Shown here piece after piece: positions 35,846 through 47,842 of a stretch of 64,000 nucleotides of DNA. The position numbers and the translations under genes were made by a program. Location of the stretch: assembly GCA_963277665.1 (NCBI GenBank), contig OY728122.1, positions 1,546,484,868 to 1,546,548,867 on the forward strand, given 5' to 3'. Every line of letters starts with the position of its first letter. Within the stretch, counting starts at the first letter, position 1. The notes beneath the pieces are model-generated. The model saw only the letters and a program-made list of their open reading frames with translations, ran no database searches and was not told the DNA's origin. The stretch is from Viscum album (taxonomy: Eukaryota; Streptophyta; Magnoliopsida; Santalales; Viscaceae).

Positions 35846-38576
35846 GTTTTTATAAATGGAATTTTCTAAGAAACCTTGGGAAATATATTTAGAAAACAAA
35901 AAATAATGAATATTACACTTAGATAGACATTATGGATAAGTACATAAGTAGAACCAATATTTTTTATGATAGAGATTATGTGGTTATTCCTAGAAATACA
36001 TCCATTTCAAGATACATAAAGTGGATGTGGTTATATAACATATGTTCCCAGGAGTACCAACTCAGACATGGTGTTCTAGGACAAACACGTGGAACCTAGT
36101 ACATGAAAATGTGCCTTACTGTGCACCTGGTTTGACAATCCTAGGGATATTCTTAGGATAATTCCCATTTGCATTCAAATGAATATGAATTATTTATAAG
36201 TAAATATTTCTCCAACGAATCCATGTTTATTATTATGAGAACAACTGTCCATAAATTTTAAAGAAATATTACACTATATTTTGTGTTATACAAAGTTGAT
36301 AATTTTAGGTGCTAATCTATTATATTCAATTATTTAAAAATTAAACTTGGAAAGAAGAATGATATCATTAATTATAGTATACGTAGAGATTTACCTACTA
36401 AGGAAACAAATACAAAAAGTATTTTTATTGGGTATTTCATTGAAATATTATGGATGCTTTATCAGATTTTGACATGTAAGCTCTAATGGATGGAGCAACA
36501 TGTACCAGAAAAATATTCTTAGATTTTGGATCCCGATATGAAATTGAGGCCCCCATAAACTAGCAGGATGATTGATCTTATGGATACTGAGCAATGGATT
36601 TTATTTTTAGAGAATATATTCATAGCATTAGGATGTAGAAAAATGGAAATGGTTACTCTTTCAATGTATTTTCTATAAGGTGATTGTGATGAATTGTGGT
36701 CCTTGATCTAGAATAATAGGTGTGCATAAATATAATTCATTTAATGGAGAGAATTTAAGGATATGTTCCTCAATAAATACCACCATTGTGATCATAAAAT
36801 TGAGATGAAAAAAATGATTCTTGGATTTTAAGAAAATGTAAGAAGGGAGTGATGCATATTATGAATCCACCTTTACAAAGATAGCAAGGAATGCTATAGA
36901 TTATATAAGTAACACTAATTGAATTATTTAAAACTTATTTTAATGTATTAATCCAAAAATCTAAAGGGAACTAGTTTCATTGAAATTATCATTATAGGAT
37001 GAAATAGTTCTATGTGACATCCAGATGGTGATGGAATTCTCAGATTCCTATGTATTCAATGGAAACTATGAGGAGCAGAGTTCTTCGAAGAAACTAGAAA
37101 AAGGAAAAGAAACAAATAAGAATATTTTTTTGGAAATTTACATTATGTGAGAACTATGGAATGAATCTCCCTAAGAAATTATTGAACGGAGGTGGAGTTT
37201 GATATTAGGGAAAATAAAATGGTTACCATGAAAAGAATGAAAATGGAAGAATAAAAAGGATAATATTCAATGCCACAATGAAAAATATATGGGTCATAAT
37301 ATAAACAAAATCACCAAAAATCGTGATACTATACCTCTGAAAAATCAAAGGTATAATGTTTAATCATATGTTACTGACACAGCTGAAGGGGAATGGTTAA
37401 TATACAACAAAATTTGGTTCTATGATATTGGTTTCATATAAATTTTGATTATTATATATTAATCATATTATTTATGAAATATTTAATTATTGTGTTGTGG
37501 TAAATTTTCATTAAGGGTTTGAGATCATATGTTGAATGGTTCAAAAAAAATATTTAATAGAAAAAATATTTTTTTATGGAAAAAACATGATAGGGGGAAA
37601 TAAAACCATTAATATGATCCAAATGTCGAGATATTAACGAAGAAATGATTGATTTGAATAACATCACACTACATTAATTCCACTTTAACATGTGGTATAT
37701 GATATCATTGATGGATTTTACAACACCTTTTCACTTGAGGAATATATAATATAAAATGTGTCTTAAATAAGTAATAATGAATAATTCATGTTTCCAATAA
37801 TTTTTTATGGTCTTTAAAGTTATTACCATATTTTAAGAGGATACATGATGATGTTATTCACATGTTTGGAACGTGAAAATTTTGAGATACATCAAGTTTA
37901 TGAAATGGAAATGATAAGTTCATTTTTATAATTTAGTGACCATATTTCTAAAGTGATGAATTTCAATATTTTTAAATGGTTAAATAGTTATGAAATGGGT
38001 TATGTTTTATATTGGATGTGGTTTTATAGATTGATTTATTAAACCACCATATGATGATTCTTGTTCTAAGAGAATATGTAGAATTTTTTCAAGGAAAGGA
38101 AAATTTTTTCTTATATAAATGTACCAAGTAAGTATATTTAATTATATTATTTTTGAGTGAAATAATTATTCAAATCTATGAAACTGATCTTGAAAAGAAA
38201 TTTTTTTTAGTACCATGATTTCTGATTAATTAGATAGCCCATTGATCATCTTGGATTTTGTGTTTTCTAATTATTAACATTATATAAACCATGTTCTACC
38301 ACAATCTCCATCACAACCAGATTGTGTGTTTTTTCTTCCATGTTTTGAGTTTCCACCTATGTTCCCCTTCTAGGGAATGTAATAACATGACCATTTTAAT
38401 TTCTTTTATCTATTATTAAAAATATGTTTTATTAAACCTATTCATGATGTGGTTTATTCAACAGTAATTTATTTTCAAATATCAATAAATTAATTATTGA
38501 GATTGGGAATAAATTAAAATGATGAATTTTAATTTTGGTAGGGAGAAGGAAACAAATAGAAATTCGATAGTTAGAA
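35846..38576 (+). pseudogene. F2 interior with fossil gag
   Basis: The 2.7 kb between the F2 LTRs. On the + strand at about 36,580-36,840 broken frames read AMDFIFRENIFIALGCRKME, MVTLSMYFL, then REFKDMFLNKYHHCDHKIEM and KKMILGF. This follows the retrotransposon gag pattern of an IExxFxxLGC helix, a loop ending in a W/REF segment, then FKxxFLxKY and a KxxEF-like helix. At about 37,270-37,325 the frame IQCHNEKYMGHNINKITKN has the CX2CX4HX4C zinc-knuckle spacing, with the second and third cysteines replaced. No protease, RT or integrase motif is visible. The region next to the 3' LTR has GGGAGAAGGAAAC (38,540-38,552), a possible displaced polypurine tract. Stops are frequent, so it is long dead. 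Confidence 0.55.
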
Positions 38577-38800
38577 TGTTATATTTGATAATGTGTATTG
38601 CACACAACACCAATCACATATAGGAATATTATTTCATAATAATTTATAATATATTTAATATTTTAATAAATCCAATATATTTTATAGCTTTCAATATACG
38701 TGAAAATGAGTTAGTATATGTCACACAGAACATTGAGTTTCTTCAACGATTTTTATTAATTAAAATACTGCATTTTACCAAAAAAATAACATGTTATTAT
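38577..38800 (+). repeat. F2 3' LTR, segment 1
   Basis: Start of the second F2 LTR (TGTTATATTTGATAATG), matching 2,441-2,664. It is broken after 224 bases by the F1 element. The last five bases, ATTAT, recur at 50,552-50,556. Confidence 0.7.
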
Positions 38801-40420
38801 TTTATAGAACCAATGCTTGAGGTAAATAGACATTACATTACTTTTTCAGAAAACTTAATACATGACAAAAACAGATGCCCAAAGACCGTATTAGTTTAGC
38901 ATCTTTGGAAACTCAGAACATAATCTTCTAATCATGGTGAAAGATCTTCAGCATCCCCCATAAAGATCTTCCCCTTTGGTTTTCTTACCTAAAACCTTTC
39001 TTTATATCCTAGGAATAAGAAACCATAAAAAGGGTGAGCTCAAATTCCCATTAATGGTAAACATTGAGAACATAAAACAATCCCTAAACATTTGAACGTA
39101 AGAACATGAACATAAAACATCAAAATCATGAGTAATGACATAAATCTTGGCAGTGCATAAGGTATAGATCAAAAATGAACTTTAACCATGATAAAATAGC
39201 ATGGGAATAAAAAATTTAATTGTCGAAATAATTAAGCACATGTTATGATTTCCATAGTAGCCAAGGAATTGCTGCCAAGACCATAATAGTGGACAAAGTC
39301 CCTTACTGACTCAAGTTAACTCCTCATTCCTGTCCTATATCACTGAAACAGATTAACTTTTCATTCTAGACAAGTCTATATTAGGAGATATAAATATTTA
39401 CCCAATGAATTTTAGGGAGATATAGGTCCTACCCATCTCATAATGAAATCATACTTATGTGTGTCATAACATAAAAATAAATCATTCATCATAACCCAAA
39501 GAATAAAATGGGTTTCATAAACATCATCCCATCATAACATAATCCATATAAAGAAAATGGATATCATTTCATCATTAGAAAATTGAAACCATGTAAATCA
39601 TAGAGACGTTATACTTGAAACATACACATATGAAATAATGTCATCTTAGATGGAAAATGGTTTTGATAAAACACTTGAAATAAATTTTTGAGGAATATAT
39701 CCTTTCTTCTTCAATATAATTTTCCATTCAAAAATTTACAATCAATTTTAAAAGAAAAGGATTTTTTTTGAAAATAGTCATGAAATATTCTAGAGGAATC
39801 TTCATGAAAATTAGGCGTTATGAAACCATAAAAATCCGTTCATTCCGAATAAGTTAAAAAAATATTCTCCGCGTACTTTTGTCGGAAAAGTAAAAAAAGT
39901 TCCTCATATGGTAAACAAAAGAAACATTCCTTCCATAACATGTGGTAAAAGTCAAAAATTGGTAAAAAGGAAATTAAACATACATAAAAACATTTTTAGT
40001 AAACTTGGACTTGGATGATAACAATAAACCCAGTAAATACTTATGAATAACAATCTCAGATAAGAACAAGATTGGAATAGTTATCCCTTACCATAGACCA
40101 AATTTATTCTTTACTTATTCGAAACTCCTTTATAGTGGGTTTAAACATATTATTAACTTGTAATAGAACCATAATAATATTTATTATAGCATATATGATC
40201 CACTTACGACTTTATATTACCCGTTCATTTATCAATTCCATGTTAATGTATAGTTTTGGGTAAAATAATTTCATTTGTCGTACGTGTTTTGACTTGTAAT
40301 TATTCATATGATTACATAGATCATGATTAGTTACTTCCATAATGTAAAACATGAGTTATATATAATATATATTCATAATATAAATATATATAATTTATCG
40401 ATAAATGGAACAAAATACAC

Positions 40421-40839
40421 TGTTCATGGAGACGGTAGACCGTATGTACGCATGAACGTTGTTTTCGTTTCCTTATTAAATTGATTGGAAGTAAATGAAA
40501 TATCAATATACCTAAATACCATAGAATTATTATGTCATATTTATCATGATTACTTTTTATATATACCTTATAATCATTCTTGAATGGTTAACATGGAGGA
40601 TGAATCTAATCGCATCGTGGAGATGGTAATCCGTACGTACGCACGGGCAATGATATTGTTCCCATAATTATTGAATGGAATTTGAGTGGATGATATAATA
40701 TATCATAATTATAATAATGTAATAATAATAATATATGGTTATTATTTCTACCATTATACCCATCCAAGTAAGGTGGTGATGGAAAATCAGATTACACCAC
40801 GGCGTGGAGACGGTATTCCGTACGTACGCACGCGCAGTG
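40421..40839 (-). promoter_or_regulatory. Three-hairpin cluster in F1 LTR copy B
   Basis: Hairpins at about 40,421-40,458, 40,611-40,654 and 40,795-40,839, 185-190 bp apart. Inner stems (+ strand) are ACGG-TAGA-CCGT, ATGG-TAAT-CCGT (one G-T pair) and ACGG-TATT-CCGT. Outer arms are GTTCATG/CATGAAC, CGTG/CACG and CGTG/CACG. The last two are followed by GTACGTAC. They lie 340-760 bases downstream of the minus-strand TATA box at about 41,180. Confidence 0.7.
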
Positions 40840-43144
40840 ACTTCATTTTTCGTTGGATGGATAAAAGGTGAATTGGGGTTGTTTCATATTTATAATATCA
40901 TATCAGTATATTAGTTATACTTATTGTATTACTTTATAACGAAACAACTAAATAATAAATATTTTAAGAAGAAATAAACTTGAAAGAATCGGTAAATGAT
41001 ATTACCTCTTCTTCGACGCTCCTCTTCTAAACCTCTTATTGTGGTATTAGAGTTGGTCTTTTGAGAAAACCAGAACATCAAAAATATTACTTGTGAAGTT
41101 GAGAAGTGTAATGGGATGGGGTTGGCCTATCTTTGAGGCTCAAAATGTTGTAATGAGGGGAGGGAGGAGGTTCCCTTTTATAAGAGAGGAGAGGGTCACT
41201 TTTGGAAACCTCTAAAATATTAATTTATAATAAACCCAAAACCCACATAAAAACTTCCAAAGTGACAAAAATTCGGATATTAGATACTATAGGGTTTTAA
41301 TATCGTCATCCAATTAAATTCAGACATGTTTTGATTTTATTTTAGACCTAACCATTTTGATTTATCCTTATTTAATCTATTTAATATTATTTGTGGTATT
41401 AATGTTATAAATTTTTTATGGTTATAAATACTTACTTTTGTGTTGTTAATTTTACAAAACATGATACTTTATGAAATTTTAGAACATATAAATTTAAATT
41501 TTTAATTTTTAAATAATGTTGTGATTTTTAAACAATTTAATATTATAAAATAACAAGATTTTCATTTTTGACACAATTCATTTCTTTGAATTTACATAAA
41601 ATCCAGAGAGAATAAATTTTTGAAAAAACTATTTAATTGATTACTAGCAAGTCATATTCATCTATAAAATTCATGGAGCACATTAATTAGTTCATATAAT
41701 ATTTATTGTAAAAATTTTAATATCATTTATTTGATATTTCTCTTAATAAAATAACTAATACAACATTTTTGTATAATTATTTAATATAATTATTTTTTGT
41801 ATAAAATTAAAAATAAAGTACTATGATGAAGATAAATATAATAGATTTCATAATAATTTTTTAGTCGAATTTATCTTCTAAAAACCAACTTTTCAAATTT
41901 TATCTTTATTAAACTATGAAGGTGACAATATTCAAATAATTTAAAATAAAATAATATAAATGTTTTAATCTATTTTATAAGGCACCAAATGGTCCATAAT
42001 TCGACCCTTATAAGATTAGGGTATAGATATACTCTACCAATAAGGTTTGGTCAAGTTTATAGTTCTTTTGATGGGTATTATTATTGTAATGAAAACTATA
42101 TATTAATGTATAAGCTATTAAGGTAATTAATTATCTCTTAAAAATTATAAATAAATTACCATAACAAAGAAAAACATTTTAACTTTAAAAATATTATTTT
42201 TAATCGAATTTATAATCTATATAACCTTATATTAAAAAAACATTAATTGTTAAAGTTTGAGTGAGACATGTTTTACTCTCTTTAAAATAAAATAAATTAA
42301 AGGTCTAAATCACATCCAATTGGGTTCAAATGGATTCCATTTCGACTCAAATATGCCTTAGTACGAAATATAATTATCCAATTATATTAAGAAAAGTGTT
42401 AGTGTAATTTTATAATATTATATTTACCCTTAATTACCAAATTTATCTTAAACTATGGTAAATAAAATTTACCGTAGTTACTATTTATAGTGCCCAAAAA
42501 ATAAAAAGTATCATACTAAAATAATTTTGACCTAATGATTACAAATATGGAATCAATTTTTCTAAATTAAAATCACATAAGTTTTAGAAATTAATTTAAA
42601 ATTTATCCCATTGTAAAGAAAATGAGTTATAAGTTAAAACATTGCAAAAGATTGAAATGATTTTACTTATGAATTCATTGTAAAATCAATTCCAATGAAA
42701 TAAATTATATTAAATAGTAAAAATATATTATATTTATACATTAAAACAATACAATTTTATAATTTAACCATATAAATTATTACGATGAAAAAAGTTGTTT
42801 TTAATTGAAATATAGCGTGTTTGTACAATTCATTAAAATATGAATGTTATCATAATAATATGAAAAATTTATCCAAAGTAAATTTTTATATTCTGATTCC
42901 AAATAATAATTTTATTTTTTCAAATTGAACTTATAAACATGTCAAAAACTAGATTTAATGTCAGTGCTCCATCAAAAGGTGGCAACACTGCATTTTTTGA
43001 AAATTAATTATTTTACCCGAATAATTTATTGTGTTCTCATACCATGTTCTATAAAATGTGTAAGATGAATAATAATGTTATAAAATTCAAAATGTATTTA
43101 ATAATATTTATAACGGCTAGTTCATAATAATATTATAATAATAT

Positions 43145-43450
43145 ATCGTTGTTTAGCGAAACTCGGTATTGCGTACAACACACGCTATCGTGGAAGGTTG
43201 TGATTGCATGTAATGCAAGCCAAGTCAGGGTTGCGTGTAGTGCAAGATTCCTTTGTTGTTTCATATAAAATAATTGAACTATATTTAATTTATACATTGA
43301 ATATATATATATATATATACAATCAATGCTGCATAGAATAACTTCTATCAAACGAACTTGTTGTTGTGTGTAACACAATCCAAGAATAGTGTTGTGTATA
43401 CTAGAAGCTAATACGGTGTTGCGTATAGTGCAAGATAAAATTGGTGTAGA
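43145..43450. repeat. U3 palindrome array, copy B
   Basis: The same imperfect palindromes as at 8,133-8,440, for example GTTGCGTATAGTGCAAG at about 43,418 and ATTGCGTACAACACACGC at about 43,168. Confidence 0.55.
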
Positions 43451-43513
43451 ATACAACACAAGACATAAAATAAATTAAAAATAATACTTATCATATAATC
43501 TCTGGGTGTTACA

Positions 43514-43526
43514 TTCTACCCCACTT
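43514..43526 (-). other. Polypurine tract of the F1 element
   Basis: AAGTGGGGTAGAA on the minus strand, directly before the 3' LTR start TGTAACACCC. It resembles the AAGGGGGGTAGAATG type of tract I know from other plant Ty3 elements. It primes plus-strand DNA synthesis and fixes the LTR boundary. Confidence 0.75.
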
Positions 43527-44985
43527 AAAATGAATTTCACCCTAAAAATTCATTGGGGTTATAAATAGTTTACTACTTGAAAGATTCATTCATAGAAACC
43601 CACATCGTTAAAAGGAATACCAAATAATCATTCTAAAAAGGAATGTTAGAAGTATAACAAATACCCAAATTAACTCATTGCTGGGTTTCTTCATAGAAGA
43701 ATATATGTGAAAATATGGATATGGAAGAGAAATCTAAACATCATGTTCTAATATATAGTGGTACAGAACATGGCTGTGAAAAATCCAATAATCATAAAGC
43801 CGTAAATTTTTTATAATCTATGGTGTTATCTGATTCATCAGATATGAGGGTACTAGGACATAATTTTTTGTTTTCAATATCATTTCCATAAAGTTTAAAA
43901 TTTTGAATTAGAAGAAATACTTACTTTATTTTGGTACAATCTCATCGTTGGTCATTCCATGAACAATTTCCACTTCATATCCTAAACAAATGATGTTGAA
44001 TTTTTCATTCGTGAAGTGTTAGTAGATCATGTGATAGAATGATGGGTCATTCCATTTGGCTTAAACAAATGGTTATCAAAAGTTATCAAATGTACATAAG
44101 TCCATCTATGGTGAGTTTAATCGTATATGATTCCAAAAATGCACTTATACTTCATCTATCATACCGCTTAAAAAAATAAAACTAGTTTCTAATAACCAGG
44201 AACTTCCTGTTGGAAAGAGGTAGGCGATAAAGGCCTGTCACACTTCAGTTGTGGGTTCGATTCCCGCAACCTTGTTTGATGCGACGTGTTGTCTCCCATT
44301 CTACAGGTTGTCCCATTTTCTAAAACTATATTATTATAACATTCCTGTAATAATATCGAAAAAATTTCTATCCTTAAAAAATACTATCTTATGTCTTACT
44401 TAATTCATTCCAATATTTAGGCTTATCCAAAATACTTCAGTCCAACCTCATAGTATAAAGAAAACTATTACTTGAATGGTCACATAAAAAGCACATGAAT
44501 ACCATCATTTATCCCCCATATATCATAAGATATATCTTACTGGTCACATTCCAAACATGTGAATACCTTAATCATGTATTCCATTGAAACATGAATTACG
44601 ATAGAACATTAGTGAAAACATGAATGCTGTAAAAAGTTAACACTTTCCACATATAAAAATCCCAAAATTTCTATACACTCAATCCATGATATGACTTTGT
44701 CCTTATATCAGTCATGAGCTCATGAATACTATCAAACATTTCATTTTCTCCTTATCCCTTCATTATGACCATATCATCTATTTTCCAAAAAATATCTGAA
44801 TAACCTTTCATGGTTACCGGTACCATTCAACGTATACTTTCAAATACTCAAGAAAAAAATAGTGTAACAATCCTTAGATGTTCCTTTATTCCATAGTACT
44901 ATTAAATTGCCTATACAATATTACTATTGATAAACATAAAATCATTCCACTACCTTCTTAAACCATCAAACGAGCTTCATCATTT
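43527..44985. other. F1 interior, non-coding 3' part
   Basis: About 1.46 kb of AT-rich sequence between the gag stop and the polypurine tract, where pol would be expected. No pol motif is seen in any frame. It contains the tRNA-like segment at 44,203-44,275. Confidence 0.5.
44203..44275 (+). ncRNA. tRNA-related relic (SINE head or tRNA pseudogene)
   Basis: B-box GGTTCGATTCC at 44,254-44,264 matches the Pol III consensus exactly. An A-box-like TGGAAAGAGG lies at 44,211-44,220, and CTGTCAC at the anticodon-loop position (GTC, Asp-like) at 44,235-44,241 is correctly spaced. The T-arm pairs well and is extended (GTTGTGGG with CCCGCAAC). The acceptor ends do not pair, so this is not a working tRNA. 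No target-site duplication or tail was identified. Confidence 0.45.
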
Positions 44986-45345
44986 TATTACTCAACACTT
45001 ATTTCATGTCGTATATCATTTTTAGTCTCATCATCATCATCAACATAAATACTACCCATACGACCATGCTGATTCTCTTCATGATACTTTCTCTTAGGGA
45101 ATTGGTTTGCATAATGACCATACATTCCACATTTAAAACATTTAATCGTTGTAGATGTCTTAGCAATACCATTATCCTTGTCCATTGTGTTAACTGAACC
45201 TTTTCACTTGGAATTAATATCTTTGTGTCCTTATTTTCCACACCCAAAGTATCATCCAGTTCCTTTGAATCATTCTCCTTGATGCCTCTTCCCACATGAC
45301 TTCTAGGAGGGAAATTGACCTTTCTTTCCTTTATGATCATCATGA
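44986..45345 (-). pseudogene. Gag remnant with zinc knuckle, F1 element
   Basis: Minus-strand. The frame 45,185-44,988 reads STTIKCFKCGMYGHYANQF, the CX2CX4HX4C zinc-knuckle spacing with the last Cys changed to Phe, then an acidic tail (YVDDDDETKNDIR) and a stop. Just upstream in another frame (45,343 on) is a polar stretch (RGIKENDSKELDD) typical of the gag spacer before the knuckle. A frameshift lies between them at about 45,190. Only about 640 bp separate the knuckle from the primer site, so most of the gag core has been lost. Zinc knuckles bind genomic RNA in particles. Confidence 0.65.
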
Positions 45346-45781
45346 AACTCCATCTTTCTCTGATTTATGGAGTTAGAAATCTTACCAAATTTGAGATTAT
45401 TGATCATATTATGAGATATCTTATTAGGCATAATAATGATGTTTTACCTTCTAAATCCCATTTCATTTGGATTCTCAGGAAGAATAGCATTCTATTGTCC
45501 ATCATATTCTCAAATAACATGTATATTCCTCTTTCCAACCATTTTCTAAAACCCAAAAATAATAGTGTGAGAGGCTAAAATCATGCTAGGAAAACAAAAT
45601 AATAAAGGTGGAGTAATTTCAATATATAAAATCTTAGGTTTAATTCTAAGATCATTACCATAATTCTAGGACAATAACCTATACTTATACTTACCCTTAT
45701 GGACATCCCTAGACATACCTTCGAAATATCTCTAGGGATCTCACTAAAGTTCTTGCATCCTAGTTTCCAAAGGTTGACTAA

Positions 45782-45799
45782 ACCATCACTCTGATACCA
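45782..45799 (-). other. Primer-binding site complementary to initiator tRNA-Met
   Basis: TGGTATCAGAGTGATGGT on the minus strand, two bases after the 5' LTR end at 45,802. TGGTATCAGAG is the well-known plant initiator-Met primer site. It fixes the orientation and the inner LTR boundary. Confidence 0.88.
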
Positions 45800-47420
45800 A
45801 CTATAGAGACCCAAATCTTGATGTATGTAGACATTACATTACTTTTGTAGAAAACATAATACATGACACAAAAAGACGCCCAAAGACCAAATTAGTTTAG
45901 TGCTTTTGGAAACTCAGAACATAATATTCTATTCTTGGGGAAAGATCTTCAACATCTTCCATAAAGATCTTCCCTTTTGGTTTTATTATCTAAAACCTTT
46001 CGTTATATCCTGGGAAAAAGAAAACCTGAAAAGGGTGATCTCAAATGATCAGTAAGGGTAAACATGGAGAACATAAAACAATCACTAATCATCTGAACAT
46101 AATAACATGACCATAAAACATCCAAATCACGAGTAATGACATAAATCATGGTAGTTCATAAGGAATAGATCAAAAAGGAACATTAACCATGATAAAATAG
46201 CATGGAAATAAAATATTTAATTGTGGAAACCATTAAGAACATGTTATGTTTTCCATAGTATCCAAGGCATTGCTTTCGAGACCAACATAGTGGTCAAAGT
46301 CCCTTACTGAATCGAGTTCACTCCTCATTCCAGTCCGGTATCACTGAATCAGATTAACTTGTCCTTCCAGCCATGTATATCTCATGATATATAAATATTT
46401 ACCCAATGAATTGGAGGTAGATATAGGTCCCACCCATCTCATAATGAAATCATTCTTACATGTTCCACAACGTAAACATAAATCATTCAACATAACCCAA
46501 ATATTAAAATGGGTTTTATAAACATCATCCCATCAAAAAATAATCCATATAAAACAAATGGATATCATATCATTATAAGAAAAGTGAAACCATGTAAATC
46601 TTAGGGATATTATACTTGAAACATACACATATTAAATAATGTCATTTTAGATGGAAAATGGTTTTGATAAAACTCTTGAAATGAATTCTTGAGGAAAATT
46701 TCCTTTATTCTTCAAAATCATTTTATGTTCACAATATTCCAATAAATTTTAAAAGAAAAGGATTTGTTTTGAAAAAAGTCGTGAAATATTTTAGAGAGAT
46801 CTTCATAAAAATTAGGAGTTATGAAACTGTAAAAATCCGTTCATGCCGTATAAGTTAAAAAAACATCATCCCCATAATTTTTTCAGAAAATTCAAAAAAT
46901 ATCCTCATATGGTATATAAAAGAATGATTTATTCCAAAACATGTGGTAAAAGTCAAAATGGGTAAAAAGGAAATTAAACATGGATGAAAACATTTTTATA
47001 AAACATGGACATGGATGATAATAATAACCCCAGTAAATACTTACGAATAACAATCTCAGATAAAAAAGAGATTGGAATAATTATCCCTTACATTAGGTAC
47101 AATTTCTTCCATACATGATCAAAAATCATTTATAGAGGGTTAAAACATGTTATTAACTTGAAACAGAACCATAATAATATTTATTATATCTTATATGATT
47201 CACTTATTACTTTATATTACTCGTTCATTAGTCAATTCCATGTTAATGCATCATTTTGGTTAAAATAATTTCATTTGTCGTACGTTTTTTGACTTGTAAT
47301 TATTCATATGATTAATTAGATCATGATTACATACTTATAGAATGTAAATCATTATTTATATAGATAATATATATTCATAATATAAATATATATAATAGAT
47401 CGATAAATGGAACGAAATAC

Positions 47421-47842
47421 ACCGTTCATGGAGACGATAGACTGTACGTACGCATGAACGTTGTTTTCGTTTCCTTATTAAATTGAATGGAAGTAAATGA
47501 AATATATATATATACATAAATCCAGTAGCATTATTATGTAATATGTTTCAAGATTACTTATTATATATACTTTATAATCATTCTTTAATGGTTAACATGA
47601 AGAATGAATCTCATCGCATCGTGGAGACATTAATCCGTACGTACGCAGGAGCGATGATATCATTCCTATAATTATTGAATTGGAGTGGAGTGTATGATAT
47701 AATATATCATAATTATAATCATGTAATAATAAGAATATATAGTTATTATTTCCACCATTATACCCTTCTAAGTATGGTGGTGGTGTAAAATCAGATTACA
47801 CCACGACGTGGAGACGGTATTCCGTACATAAGCACGCGCCAT
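47421..47842 (-). promoter_or_regulatory. Three-hairpin cluster in F1 LTR copy C
   Basis: Hairpins at about 47,421-47,460 (arms CGTTCATG/CATGAACG), 47,613-47,656 (CATCGTG side weakened) and 47,799-47,842 (inner stem ACGG-TATT-CCGT). Spacing is again about 190 bp. The first two have damaged inner stems, so this copy has decayed further than B. Confidence 0.62.

Larger units (their letters stand above)
38803..43513 (-). repeat. F1 3' LTR (copy B)
   Basis: 4,711 bp. On the + strand it begins TATAGAACC and ends CTGGGTGTTACA. It matches copy C and solo LTR A along its length. It contains the promoter block (about 41,160-41,210), three hairpins (40,421-40,839) and the U3 palindrome array (43,145-43,450). 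The frames inside, including a 108-codon one over the palindrome array, are not genes. Confidence 0.85.

Noticed and set aside
43133..43459. 108-codon frame on the minus strand
   Set aside because: It runs through the U3 palindrome array before the LTR promoter, and the matching stretches of copies A and C do not keep it.
44203..44275. A functional tRNA-Asp gene
   Set aside because: The acceptor strands do not pair and the anticodon stem is poor.
45315..45578. 87-codon + strand frame in the F1 interior
   Set aside because: It is antisense to the gag remnant and the element's transcription, with no recognisable motif.
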